From the NCBI GenBank assembly GCA_027327685.1, contig DAHVYL010000049.1, positions 1 through 5,270 of the forward strand: a stretch of DNA of 5,270 bases, read 5' to 3'. The number at the start of each line of letters is the position of its first letter. Within the stretch, counting starts at the first letter, position 1. Below the pieces are notes generated by a model. It was not told where the DNA came from. It saw only the letters and a list, made by a program, of their open reading frames with translations, and made no database searches. The translations under genes were made by a program, and so were the position numbers. This document shows, piece after piece, positions 1 through 5,056 of the stretch. Source of the stretch: Candidatus Woesebacteria bacterium. Lineage in GTDB: Bacteria > Patescibacteriota > Microgenomatia > UBA8517.

Positions 1-567
1 AGCCTTATTTCGGATAAAAAACAGATTGGAATTATTGCTATTGCAGATACTTTAAAAGAGGGCGCAAAGGATGTTATCAAAGCTTTGGAGAGGAAGGGGA
101 TTAATACCTGGATGATATCGGGGGATAACGAAAGAACAGCCAAGGCAATAGCCAAACAACTGGACATCAATAACGTTTTGGCAGGAGTTTTGCCTCATCA
201 AAAGGCAGATAAGGTCAGAGAATTGGAGAATGTAGCCTTTGTGGGAGACGGGATAAACGATGCCCCCGCTCTTGCCGCAAGCGATGTTGGGATAGCCATG
301 GGAACGGGAACGGATGTGGCGATTGAGTCGGCAGGAATAACTTTACTGAATAAAGACATAAGGAGTGTTCTGATGGCTCTAAATCTCAGCCGCGTAACCG
401 TAAAAGTAATAAGACAAAATCTTTTTTGGGCTTTTGGCTATAACGTAATCCTAATCCCGGCCGCCGCGCTTGGGTACTTAAACCCCATGATAGCTGCCTT
501 TGCCATGGCAGCTTCCTCCATATCGGTTGTCGGAAACTCTCTGAGGCTTAGAATAGCCAAAATTTAA
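1..567 (+). CDS. copA: Copper-type P1B ATPase (CopA-like), C-terminal 188 residues, 5' partial
   Basis: The frame is open from base 1, so the gene begins upstream of the window and only the end of the P-domain and the last two membrane helices are present. The family uses ATP, through a phospho-aspartate intermediate, to export Cu+ from the cytoplasm. Visible residues, numbered from the first codon: DTLKEGA at 16-22, SGDN at 40-43 (the family TGDN site), a conserved lysine in HQKADKV near 68-71, and GDGINDAP at 82-89, which is the hinge and Mg2+-binding motif. The next-to-last helix carries YN at 147-148. The last has M169 followed by SS at 172-173, then NSLRL. The YN and MxxSS pairs are the Cu+-binding signatures of the P1B-1 group. 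The DKTGT phosphorylation site and the CPC motif lie outside the window, so the metal specificity rests on the last two helices. The stretch between the lysine and GDGIND is about 3-4 residues shorter than in E. coli or Archaeoglobus CopA as I recall them. There is no C-terminal metal-binding domain. The trxA start is 66 bases downstream. Confidence 0.93.
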   Translation, partial: SLISDKKQIGIIAIADTLKEGAKDVIKALERKGINTWMISGDNERTAKAIAKQLDINNVLAGVLPHQKADKVRELENVAFVGDGINDAPALAASDVGIAMGTGTDVAIESAGITLLNKDIRSVLMALNLSRVTVKVIRQNLFWAFGYNVILIPAAALGYLNPMIAAFAMAASSISVVGNSLRLRIAKI

Positions 568-577
568 GAATAGGCTA

Positions 578-607
578 TTGACGCAAGTCATCGTGAAAAT
601 GTATATT
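578..607 (+). promoter_or_regulatory. Putative sigma70-type promoter for trxA
   Basis: TTGACG (578-583) and TATATT (602-607) are separated by 18 bp. They match the consensus boxes at 5 of 6 positions each. Transcription would start near 614 and give a leader of about 20 bases. That leader has no Shine-Dalgarno sequence before the trxA ATG at 634. The -35 box overlaps the right arm of a small inverted repeat (552-558 with 573-579). Confidence 0.5.
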
Positions 608-633
608 GGTTTCTAGTTACGATAAATAAATAT

Positions 634-960
634 ATGGCATCTATCGACATTACGGATCAGAATTTTGAGGCTCAGGTTTTGGGTAACAAGCTTCCCGTCT
701 TGGTTGATTTTTGGGCAGAGTGGTGCGGGCCGTGCAAAATGGCAGCCCCGGTTCTTGAAGATCTCTCGGAAGTCTATAAAGATAAGGTTTTGATTGTCAA
801 ACTCAATGTTGATCAAAATCAAGTGAACCCTCAGAAGTACGGAATAATGTCTATTCCGACGACAGTTCTTTTTAAAGACGGTAAAGAAATAGGTCGCCAG
901 GTTGGTTTTTCAGGGAAAGAAGCATTCGAAGAGTTAATCAAAAAGGGGGTGACTTCTTAA
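634..960 (+). CDS. trxA: Thioredoxin
   Basis: This is a cytoplasmic dithiol-disulfide oxidoreductase that reduces protein disulfides and is recharged by thioredoxin reductase. The 108-residue protein is a standard single-domain thioredoxin of typical length. The active site WCGPC is at 30-34. The buried aspartate is D25 in VDFWAEW, and the cis-proline is P75 in SIPT. The late glycine G91 is also conserved, so all landmarks sit one residue before their E. coli TrxA positions. There is no signal peptide or membrane segment. The ATG is the natural start: it gives the usual short N-terminus before the first strand, and a promoter lies just upstream. The stop codon shares its last A with the next start (TAATG), implying translational coupling. 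Thioredoxin reductase lies one gene further on, which supports a matched Trx/TrxB pair. Confidence 0.97.
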   Translation: MASIDITDQNFEAQVLGNKLPVLVDFWAEWCGPCKMAAPVLEDLSEVYKDKVLIVKLNVDQNQVNPQKYGIMSIPTTVLFKDGKEIGRQVGFSGKEAFEELIKKGVTS

Positions 961-1253
961 TGGACCCGAATCAAGTAAATCAGAATCCGACACCAGTGGT
1001 AGATCCCAGTGCGGGAATACAGGCGCCAAGTGTCGAGCCTACAATGCCAGCAACTCCTCCGGTACCCCCGGTTGAGCCAGTTGCGCCGCAAGCTCCGGAG
1101 CCGGTTGTACCGACCCCCGAGCCGGTTGTACCGGTTGAACCCACGCCAGTGGTGGAAGATCAGCCGGCAGCACCAGTTGCACCGGCTGTGCCGCAGAGTG
1201 GAGACGTGGGCGGAGAACAAATGCCTCCCACAACCCCTCCGGCAACGGTGTAA
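960..1253 (+). CDS. Small Pro/Val-rich, probably disordered protein of unknown function
   Basis: This 97-residue protein is dominated by Pro, Val, Ala, Glu and Thr, with almost no aromatic residues and no Cys. PV and EP motifs recur, densest at residues 47-65 (EPVVPTPEPVVPVEP). I see no signal peptide, membrane helix, LPXTG motif or known domain, so it is probably intrinsically disordered. I do not recognise a family. The case for a real gene is its context: the ATG overlaps the trxA stop by one base, a GGGGG run at 945-949 lies 10 bases upstream as a plausible ribosome-binding site, and it fills the space between trxA and trxB on the same strand. The case against is that GC-rich proline-codon sequence keeps several frames open, and other frames here are also long. 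The GC content is about 65% over 1021-1140 (78 of 120 counted), well above the neighbours. It could be a linker-like or surface-interacting peptide, but no function can be assigned. Confidence 0.68.
   Translation: MDPNQVNQNPTPVVDPSAGIQAPSVEPTMPATPPVPPVEPVAPQAPEPVVPTPEPVVPVEPTPVVEDQPAAPVAPAVPQSGDVGGEQMPPTTPPATV
1098..1139 (+). repeat. Two 21-bp tandem units inside the Pro-rich gene
   Basis: The 15-mer GAGCCGGTTGTACCG occurs at 1098-1112 and again at 1119-1133, with a period of 21 bp. It is in frame and encodes EPVVP twice, followed by TP and then VE. The nucleotide identity of the shared part, without synonymous drift, suggests a recent duplication of seven codons. Confidence 0.7.
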
Positions 1254-1294
1254 AATTAACCGAAATCTAAAATGGTTTTTTGGGTTTGTTTCTT

Positions 1295-2263
1295 ATGGAT
1301 CAACAAGTTTTTGCAACAAAACCGAGTAGTCCCAAGGAACCTTGGGATGTTGCTATCATCGGCTCCGGTCCTGCGGGGCTAACTGCGGCAATATATACCA
1401 CCCGCGGTGCTGCTTCTACTCTGATTTTGGGAGGAGAGGTTTGGGGAGGACAGCTCATGCTTACGACAACGGTTGATAATTTCCCGGGTTTTTCGGAGGG
1501 AATAGAAGGGCCTGTGCTTATGGAAAAAATGAGATCTCAGGCTGAACGGTTTGGGGCGGAGTTTATAAACGCAAACGTAGACGCAATAGATATCACTAAA
1601 AGGCCATTTGAAATCAAATCCAGGGATAAGACCTTCCTTGCCAAATCTATAATAATTGCAACAGGAGCAAGAACTCTCTGGCTTGACGCCCCCGGCATAA
1701 AAGAACTTATCGGCAAAGGGATTTCGTCGTGTGCTCCCTGCGACGCCCCGTTTTTTAGAGATAAAAAAGTGGCTGTTGTCGGCGGTGGAGACTCTGCAAT
1801 GGAAGAGGCCTTGGTGCTTACAAAATACGCTTCTGAAATAACCATTATACACAGGAGAAATGAGTTCAAAGCTTCCATGGCAATGCAGGAGAAAGTTAAG
1901 AAGAATCCAAAAATTAAAATTATTTGGAACACGGAGGTGTTTAAAGCAAACGGAGAAAGTAAACTCGAAAGCGTGGATTTGAAAAATAACACCGATGGCA
2001 CTATCTCAAACTTGGAAATTGACGGACTCTTTGTTGCGATAGGGCATTCTCCGGCAACAGAGATCTTTAAAGGGCAGATAGAACTTGACGAGCGCGGCTT
2101 TGTCAAAAATGAAGGCACAAAAACAAACGTTCCCGGAATTTTCGTATCGGGAGATGTCCACGATCACATCTACGAACAGGCAGTAACCGCGGCAGCCTTT
2201 GGATGCATGGCGGGAATGGACGTACTGGATTATTTAGCTGAAAGCGGAAGTCGGGAAAAATAA
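1295..2263 (+). CDS. trxB: Thioredoxin reductase (NADPH-type flavoprotein)
   Basis: This enzyme transfers electrons from NADPH through FAD and a redox-active disulfide to thioredoxin in the cytoplasm. From the chosen ATG it has 322 residues, close to the 321 of E. coli TrxB. In order: the FAD-binding GSGPAG at 23-28, the redox pair C146-A-P-C149-D, the NADPH-binding GGGDSAMEEA at 163-172, HRR at 186-188 (expected for NADPH preference), GHSPAT in the late FAD domain, and SGDVHDHIYEQAVTAA at 285-300, which closes the FAD site. Two details differ from the common pattern: CAPC where CATC or CAVC is usual, and Glu in IYEQ where YRQ is usual. I start at ATG 1295 because it leaves a normal short N-terminal extension. 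The in-frame TTG codons at 1280 and 1286 would add five and three residues. No Shine-Dalgarno sequence precedes any of these starts. The gene follows the Pro-rich gene after 41 bases, and no clear promoter was found, so it is probably read from the trxA transcript. Confidence 0.96.
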   Translation: MDQQVFATKPSSPKEPWDVAIIGSGPAGLTAAIYTTRGAASTLILGGEVWGGQLMLTTTVDNFPGFSEGIEGPVLMEKMRSQAERFGAEFINANVDAIDITKRPFEIKSRDKTFLAKSIIIATGARTLWLDAPGIKELIGKGISSCAPCDAPFFRDKKVAVVGGGDSAMEEALVLTKYASEITIIHRRNEFKASMAMQEKVKKNPKIKIIWNTEVFKANGESKLESVDLKNNTDGTISNLEIDGLFVAIGHSPATEIFKGQIELDERGFVKNEGTKTNVPGIFVSGDVHDHIYEQAVTAAAFGCMAGMDVLDYLAESGSREK

Positions 2264-2269
2264 CTCCGG

Positions 2270-2298
2270 TTGACAAGCCTTCCTTTTAAAGGCAAAAT
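2270..2298 (+). promoter_or_regulatory. Putative promoter predicting a leaderless dsbA-like mRNA
   Basis: A perfect TTGACA (2270-2275) is followed after 17 bp by CAAAAT (2293-2298), which matches TATAAT at four positions including the key A2 and T6. Initiation about seven bases downstream falls at 2305, the A of the ATG. The purine run AAAGG at 2288-2292 is 12 bases from the ATG and overlaps the promoter spacer, so it is unlikely to act as a ribosome-binding site. Confidence 0.6.
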
Positions 2299-2304
2299 AG
2301 ACAC

Positions 2305-3114
2305 ATGTCTGAAGAAAAATCTTCAAAGGGACTTAAACAATACTTCACTCCGGCACTTATAATTCTGGCCATTGGCTTAGCTTTCTTTTCAGGAACGCTC
2401 TGGCAGAAAGTTAAAAGTCTTGAAGAAGGATCAAATACGAAAAATACCGCTCAGGGAGCAACTACGGCTCCGGCTACGGTTTCGCTTGATACAATTAAGG
2501 ATCTTTTCAATAAGGATGTGATCAAGTTTGGTGATGCTGGCAGAAAAGTTTTATTTGTCGAAATGGCGGATCCGAGCTGTCCTTATTGTCATATTGCGGG
2601 TGGTTTTAATCCGGAGATTGCCGCCTCCGCCGATACGCAGGGAAACAGATTTAAATATGTTTCCGAAGGAGGAACTTACCTACCGCCGGCCCCTGAAATG
2701 AAAAAACTGGTCGATGCGGGTAAAGCCTCATATATTTATATTTATTATCCGGGTCACGGGAATGGAGAAATGGGTATGAAGGCACTTTATTGTGCCAACG
2801 AACAGGGTAAATTCTGGGAAGCCCATGACCTGCTTCTGACCAACGCCGGCTACACACTGGTGAATACAACCGTTCAGAATGATAAGACCAAATCCCAGGC
2901 CATGGCAGACTTCCTAAAGTCTGCGGTAGATCCAACATTTATGAAGTCATGCCTTGATAGTGGAAAATATGATGCAAGATTGCAAAGCGACCAGGAATTG
3001 GCGGTAAGCCTGGGAATTCAGGGAACGCCCAATTTCTATGTGAACGAAACCAATTTTGCCGGTGCCTATAGCTACACGGATATAGAACCCACGGTCAACT
3101 CCGCTTTAAAATAA
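2305..3114 (+). CDS. Membrane-anchored DsbA-like thiol-disulfide oxidoreductase
   Basis: The protein has 269 residues and belongs to the thioredoxin-fold DsbA/BdbD group, which introduces or exchanges disulfides in proteins outside the cytoplasmic membrane. A short cytoplasmic N-terminus with lysines precedes a hydrophobic helix at about 14-33. A charged and Thr/Ala-rich linker (to about 60) follows. With no lipobox or clear cleavage site, this suggests an uncleaved anchor. The catalytic motif is C92-P-Y-C95. An inserted helical region follows, containing the family-like stretch ALYCANEQGKFWEAHD at about 160-175. The cis-proline is P242 in GTPNFYVN. C163 and C216 are extra cysteines. An oxidase partner for this protein (DsbB or VKOR) is not in the window. 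The ATG matches the promoter spacing, and the HD-domain gene starts four bases after the stop. BdbD-like disulfide oxidase is the favoured role; isomerase or reductase activity cannot be excluded. Confidence 0.93.
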   Translation: MSEEKSSKGLKQYFTPALIILAIGLAFFSGTLWQKVKSLEEGSNTKNTAQGATTAPATVSLDTIKDLFNKDVIKFGDAGRKVLFVEMADPSCPYCHIAGGFNPEIAASADTQGNRFKYVSEGGTYLPPAPEMKKLVDAGKASYIYIYYPGHGNGEMGMKALYCANEQGKFWEAHDLLLTNAGYTLVNTTVQNDKTKSQAMADFLKSAVDPTFMKSCLDSGKYDARLQSDQELAVSLGIQGTPNFYVNETNFAGAYSYTDIEPTVNSALK

Positions 3115-3118
3115 TTTA

Positions 3119-3937
3119 ATGATTAAACAGGGAAGTAAGATTGATGAAGTGTCAACCTCGCAAATAAAAATAAATGTCCCCGTGGAAAAAAATATTATTC
3201 TCGGGAGGATTCTCTCAGGCATTAATTCCAATAGAGAGATCAAAACTCTCTGGAGAATAATGAATGTTAACGCAATTGAACGTCTTGGCTATACCGACCA
3301 CGGACCCACGCATTTTAATATTGTTGCCAATTACGGGCTTCAAATTGCCAGAATTTTGATTAAAAGAGGTGTAGAAATGTCAATCGTTAAAGATTTTGGA
3401 TTGACAAATCATCATGCGGAGGTTGTGATATTTTTGGCATCTCTGATGCACGACTTGGGAATGAGTATCCATAGGGTGAACCATGAGATGTTCAGCCTTT
3501 TTATTGCGCGCGATTTCTTGAAGGAAATACTTAACTTTATGCCAATAGAGGAGCAGACGGTAGTAATTTCCGAGACCCTGCATGCAATCATCAGCCACAG
3601 CCATGGAAGTGCAGGAAAGACCTCAACTGTTGAGGGTGGAGTTGTCAGGATTGCGGACGCCCTGGATATGAGCAAGGGTAGAAGCAGAATTCCTTATAAA
3701 ATGGGCAAGATAGACATTCACTCCGTTTCTGCAAATGCCATTAAGAGTGTAACTGTTTCGGAAGGCATTAAGGAGCCTGTAGAAATTAAAATTGTCATGA
3801 CAACGGAAGCCGGAGTCTTTCAGGTTGACGACTTTATTGAAGAAAAGTTGGAGCTTTCCGGTCTTGCCAAATATGTTCATGTCAGGGCTTTTTTGGAAGA
3901 ACACGGTAAAGAAAGAGACTATAAAGATTTTTCCTAA
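3119..3937 (+). CDS. HD-superfamily metal-dependent phosphohydrolase
   Basis: The 272-residue protein has the ordered His/Asp ligands of the HD superfamily: H61 and H65 in TDHGPTH, H111-D112 in LMHDLGM, H118 and H122 just after, H155, H160 and H162 in HAIISHSHG, and D180 in RIADALDMSKGRSR. HD enzymes use one or two metal ions to hydrolyse phosphate esters, often of nucleotides. The C-terminal part (about 195-272) is a mixed strand/helix region (VEIKIVM, then an amphipathic helix) that I do not recognise and that may bind a ligand or a partner. I do not see the extra signatures of Rel/SpoT, dGTPase, HD-GYP or RNase Y proteins, so the substrate is unknown. There is no signal peptide or membrane helix. 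The start lies four bases after the dsbA-like stop, so co-transcription is likely. A TAAAAT at 3107-3112 could supply a second, leaderless start, but no -35 box accompanies it. Confidence 0.88.
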   Translation: MIKQGSKIDEVSTSQIKINVPVEKNIILGRILSGINSNREIKTLWRIMNVNAIERLGYTDHGPTHFNIVANYGLQIARILIKRGVEMSIVKDFGLTNHHAEVVIFLASLMHDLGMSIHRVNHEMFSLFIARDFLKEILNFMPIEEQTVVISETLHAIISHSHGSAGKTSTVEGGVVRIADALDMSKGRSRIPYKMGKIDIHSVSANAIKSVTVSEGIKEPVEIKIVMTTEAGVFQVDDFIEEKLELSGLAKYVHVRAFLEEHGKERDYKDFS

Positions 3938-4458
3938 AGGAATTCAAGGATCTTGTAAGCGGCAACGGCTGCACTACCCCAGACATTAAGGGATTTATTT
4001 ACTCCGTACATAGGAAGTTCAATTATAATATCCGACCTATCGACTACACTCTTAGAAACACCGTCTGTCTCATTACCGACAACGATTGCACAAGGAAAAT
4101 CCGGTTTGAGAGTTGAAAGAGGGGATGACCGAGAGTCCTGTTCAATAGCAATAATTTGGACATCTTCTTTTTTTAGCTCATTCACCACTTCCAATGCACT
4201 CTCTTTTTTTTCCCAGGGGACCCATTCCTCAGTGCCAACCGCCGCTTTGTGAATCCGACTATTTGGAGGATACTCGGAGTCCCCGCAAATATAAACTTTC
4301 TCAGCAGCAATTGCGTCGGCGAGACGGAATAAAGAGCCAATATTGTAGGTATCTATTACTCGATCTAAAACCAGATAAATAGGGTTCCTTTTAATGGTTG
4401 AAAAGGTTTCCGGAGTGGGGCGGGTCTTTCTTAACTCCTTTGCTTTTAACTTATACAT
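3934..4458 (-). CDS. SpoU/TrmH-family (SPOUT) RNA 2'-O-methyltransferase
   Basis: The 174-residue protein fits the short SPOUT class with a deep trefoil knot that uses S-adenosylmethionine to methylate ribose 2'-OH groups in tRNA or rRNA. All three family motifs are visible. Motif 1 is LDRVIDTYNIGSLFRLADA at about 31-49, with N39 and the catalytic-type R45. Motif 2 is VVGNETDGVS at 126-135, with E130. Motif 3 is IELPMYGVNKSLNV at 146-159, with N158. After SLNV the sequence reads WGSAAVAAYKIL instead of the commoner SVAAAI-type helix, a local change next to the cofactor site. It lacks the N-terminal substrate-binding domain of RlmB/TsnR proteins and the long extensions of TrmH, so the target nucleotide cannot be named. 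The ATG sits seven bases after a perfect -10 box. Its stop overlaps the stop of the convergent HD gene by four bases. Confidence 0.92.
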   Translation of the reverse strand: MYKLKAKELRKTRPTPETFSTIKRNPIYLVLDRVIDTYNIGSLFRLADAIAAEKVYICGDSEYPPNSRIHKAAVGTEEWVPWEKKESALEVVNELKKEDVQIIAIEQDSRSSPLSTLKPDFPCAIVVGNETDGVSKSVVDRSDIIIELPMYGVNKSLNVWGSAAVAAYKILEFL

Positions 4459-4465
4459 AAGACGA

Positions 4466-4474
4466 ATTATACCA
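4466..4474 (-). promoter_or_regulatory. Extended -10 promoter of the SpoU gene, leaderless geometry
   Basis: Read on the minus strand, TGGTATAAT gives a consensus TATAAT (4471 down to 4466) preceded by the TGn extension, which can replace a weak -35 box; no good -35 is present. Seven bases separate it from the ATG at 4458, so transcription should begin at or next to the start codon. There is no Shine-Dalgarno sequence. Confidence 0.6.
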
Positions 4475-4487
4475 AAATATAAATTCT

Positions 4488-4516
4488 TTGACTTTCGGGA
4501 GTTTTAACCCTATCTT
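4488..4516 (+). promoter_or_regulatory. Putative promoter of the unknown gene at 4526, near-leaderless
   Basis: TTGACT (4488-4493, 5 of 6) and TATCTT (4511-4516, 4 of 6) are separated by 17 bp. The expected start point, about 4523, is three bases before the ATG at 4526. AGGA at 4520-4523 is only two bases from the ATG, too close for a normal Shine-Dalgarno interaction. This promoter is back to back with the SpoU promoter. Confidence 0.5.
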
Positions 4517-4525
4517 TTTAGGAAT

Positions 4526-4759
4526 ATGGGCAGTCTTAATTTGAACGGTGAAAGTTTTGTGCGCGGAATTGGGTATGCCCTTAAGATAATAGACACTTCC
4601 GAAGAGACAATCAGTACCACCCGTAAAGCATCCTCACTTGCTGTTGCTTACGGGGCTGCCAGAAATGCAGTGGAATTCCGAAGCGGACACCTTATACGCC
4701 AGGCTGCAGTTGTCAGAATTTTACGAAGGCGTCTTTTTTTTGGGTCAAAAAAAAGATGA
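4526..4759 (+). CDS. Unknown protein, first frame of a probable frameshifted gene
   Basis: The ATG is well placed after a promoter. Residues 1-51 (to AVEF) look like normal coding sequence: mixed, mildly amphipathic, with SEETISTTRKASSLAVAYGAA near 25-45. Beyond that the frame changes character. Residues 52-77 are basic, with six Arg, and the frame ends at a TGA (4757-4759) just after a T8 and an A8 run. In the same DNA the +1 frame is acidic and continues for about 65 further codons. The simplest reading is that this frame is genuine to about 4678 and that the product continues in the other frame. Leaving out one C of the CC at 4678-4679 would give a single 142-residue protein ending at 4955. 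I recognise no family. The alternative is a free-standing 77-residue protein. Confidence 0.5.
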   Translation: MGSLNLNGESFVRGIGYALKIIDTSEETISTTRKASSLAVAYGAARNAVEFRSGHLIRQAAVVRILRRRLFFGSKKR

Positions 4760-4955
4760 AAATTCTAAAAAGAATTTTCTCCCAGAAGGGGATAAAAATT
4801 TGAACGAGTGGCTGCTAAACCTTGCCGGATGTAAGATTGAAGAATCTCTGGTTTTTGATTTTATAATTGAAGCATCCCTTAAGGCTTTTCTTGAATCTGT
4901 TGAAGAGTGGATTCACTTTGTGAGCGCCAAGAAAGAAGAAATATTTACGGAATAG
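4665..4955 (+). CDS. Unknown protein, second frame of a probable frameshifted gene
   Basis: This frame reads as convincing protein from about 4680 to the TAG at 4953-4955: EADTLYARLQLSEFYEGVFF, a charged linker, then a helical segment ending WIHFVSAKKEEIFTE. It is acidic and probably soluble, without signal peptide, Cys motif or any domain I know. As a separate gene it would start at ATG 4665 (96 residues), with GGGG at 4652-4655 as a weak ribosome-binding site, or at TTG 4638. The frame upstream of 4665 (rich in Pro, His and Leu) does not look coding, and it closes at a TAG (4590-4592). The better explanation is that it is the C-terminal part of the gene beginning at 4526, joined through a +1 shift, whether by mutation, assembly error or recoding. 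The coordinates given here are those of the independent-gene alternative. Confidence 0.5.
   Translation: MQWNSEADTLYARLQLSEFYEGVFFLGQKKDENSKKNFLPEGDKNLNEWLLNLAGCKIEESLVFDFIIEASLKAFLESVEEWIHFVSAKKEEIFTE
4734..4754. repeat. T8-GGGTC-A8 inverted homopolymer pair
   Basis: Eight T (4734-4741) and eight A (4747-4754) flank GGGTC and form a perfect 8-bp A/T inverted repeat with a five-base loop. The runs are also slippage-prone homopolymers, inside the zone where both reading frames of the unknown gene are open. Confidence 0.8.
4759..4778. repeat. 8-bp inverted repeat with an A4 loop
   Basis: AAAATTCT (4759-4766) pairs with AGAATTTT (4771-4778) around AAAA. It begins on the last base of the first-frame TGA. 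Only one pair in the stem is G-C, so it is too weak to call a terminator, although it ends in four T. Confidence 0.6.
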
Positions 4956-5000
4956 AAGTGAGTAACCCCATTGGGACTCTTATAAAATGTTCGAATGTAG

Positions 5001-5021
5001 AATATATGTATAGCATATATT
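5001..5021. promoter_or_regulatory. 21-bp AT-rich dyad, possible operator of the HTH gene
   Basis: AATATATG (5001-5008) and CATATATT (5014-5021) are perfect reverse complements separated by TATAG. The centre-to-centre spacing of the half sites is 13 bp, near one helical turn. The right arm overlaps the first two bases of the -35 box of the next gene, so a protein bound here could block its promoter. An AT-rich region makes chance dyads easier, so operator function is an inference. Confidence 0.4.
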
Positions 5022-5049
5022 GACCCTATCTTCTAACCAGATATATAAT
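5020..5049 (+). promoter_or_regulatory. Promoter of the HTH gene, leaderless geometry
   Basis: TTGACC (5020-5025, 5 of 6) and a perfect TATAAT (5044-5049) are separated by 18 bp. Initiation about seven bases downstream falls at 5055-5056, on the ATG at 5055. No Shine-Dalgarno sequence is present. It is the strongest promoter match in the window. Confidence 0.65.
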
Positions 5050-5056
5050 TAATTAT
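5045..5056. repeat. 12-bp perfect palindrome over the -10 box and start codon
   Basis: ATAATTAATTAT is self-complementary. It covers most of the TATAAT box, the spacer to the gene and the first two bases of the ATG. It is A/T only and could be chance, but its position would suit a second repressor half-site pair. Confidence 0.4.

Noticed and set aside
552..579. AATAGCC and GGCTATT inverted repeat after the copper ATPase
   Set aside because: The stem is 7 bp with a 14-base loop and no T tract follows, so it is not a credible intrinsic terminator. Its right arm overlaps the trxA -35 box, probably by chance.
957..1329. Other open frames on both strands over the Pro-rich gene
   Set aside because: GC-rich proline codons remove stops in several frames. 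Those products are Arg- or Leu-rich junk, and none shares the TAATG coupling and upstream G run of the chosen frame.
1379..2118. Long minus-strand open frames opposite trxB (157 and 193 codons)
   Set aside because: They lie wholly inside a well-supported trxB, have no recognisable domains or start signals, and follow from codon bias on the coding strand.
3380..3904. Minus-strand open frames inside the HD gene
   Set aside because: They are antisense shadows of a gene with conserved His/Asp motifs, without start signals or domains.
3924..3954. Nested inverted repeats (TTCCT-AA-AGGAA, flanked by AAGAT and ATCTT) at the convergent stops
   Set aside because: The loop is only two bases, the outer arms are separated by unpaired bases, and there is no downstream T tract on either strand.
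4981..5013. TATAAA followed by a short frame from ATG 4987
   Set aside because: The frame encodes only eight residues, and no -35 box lies at the right distance.
4507..5032. Repeated 10-mer ACCCTATCTT at 4507-4516 and 5023-5032
   Set aside because: It lies in different positions relative to the two promoters (a -10 box in one, the spacer in the other), so a shared regulatory role is not supported.
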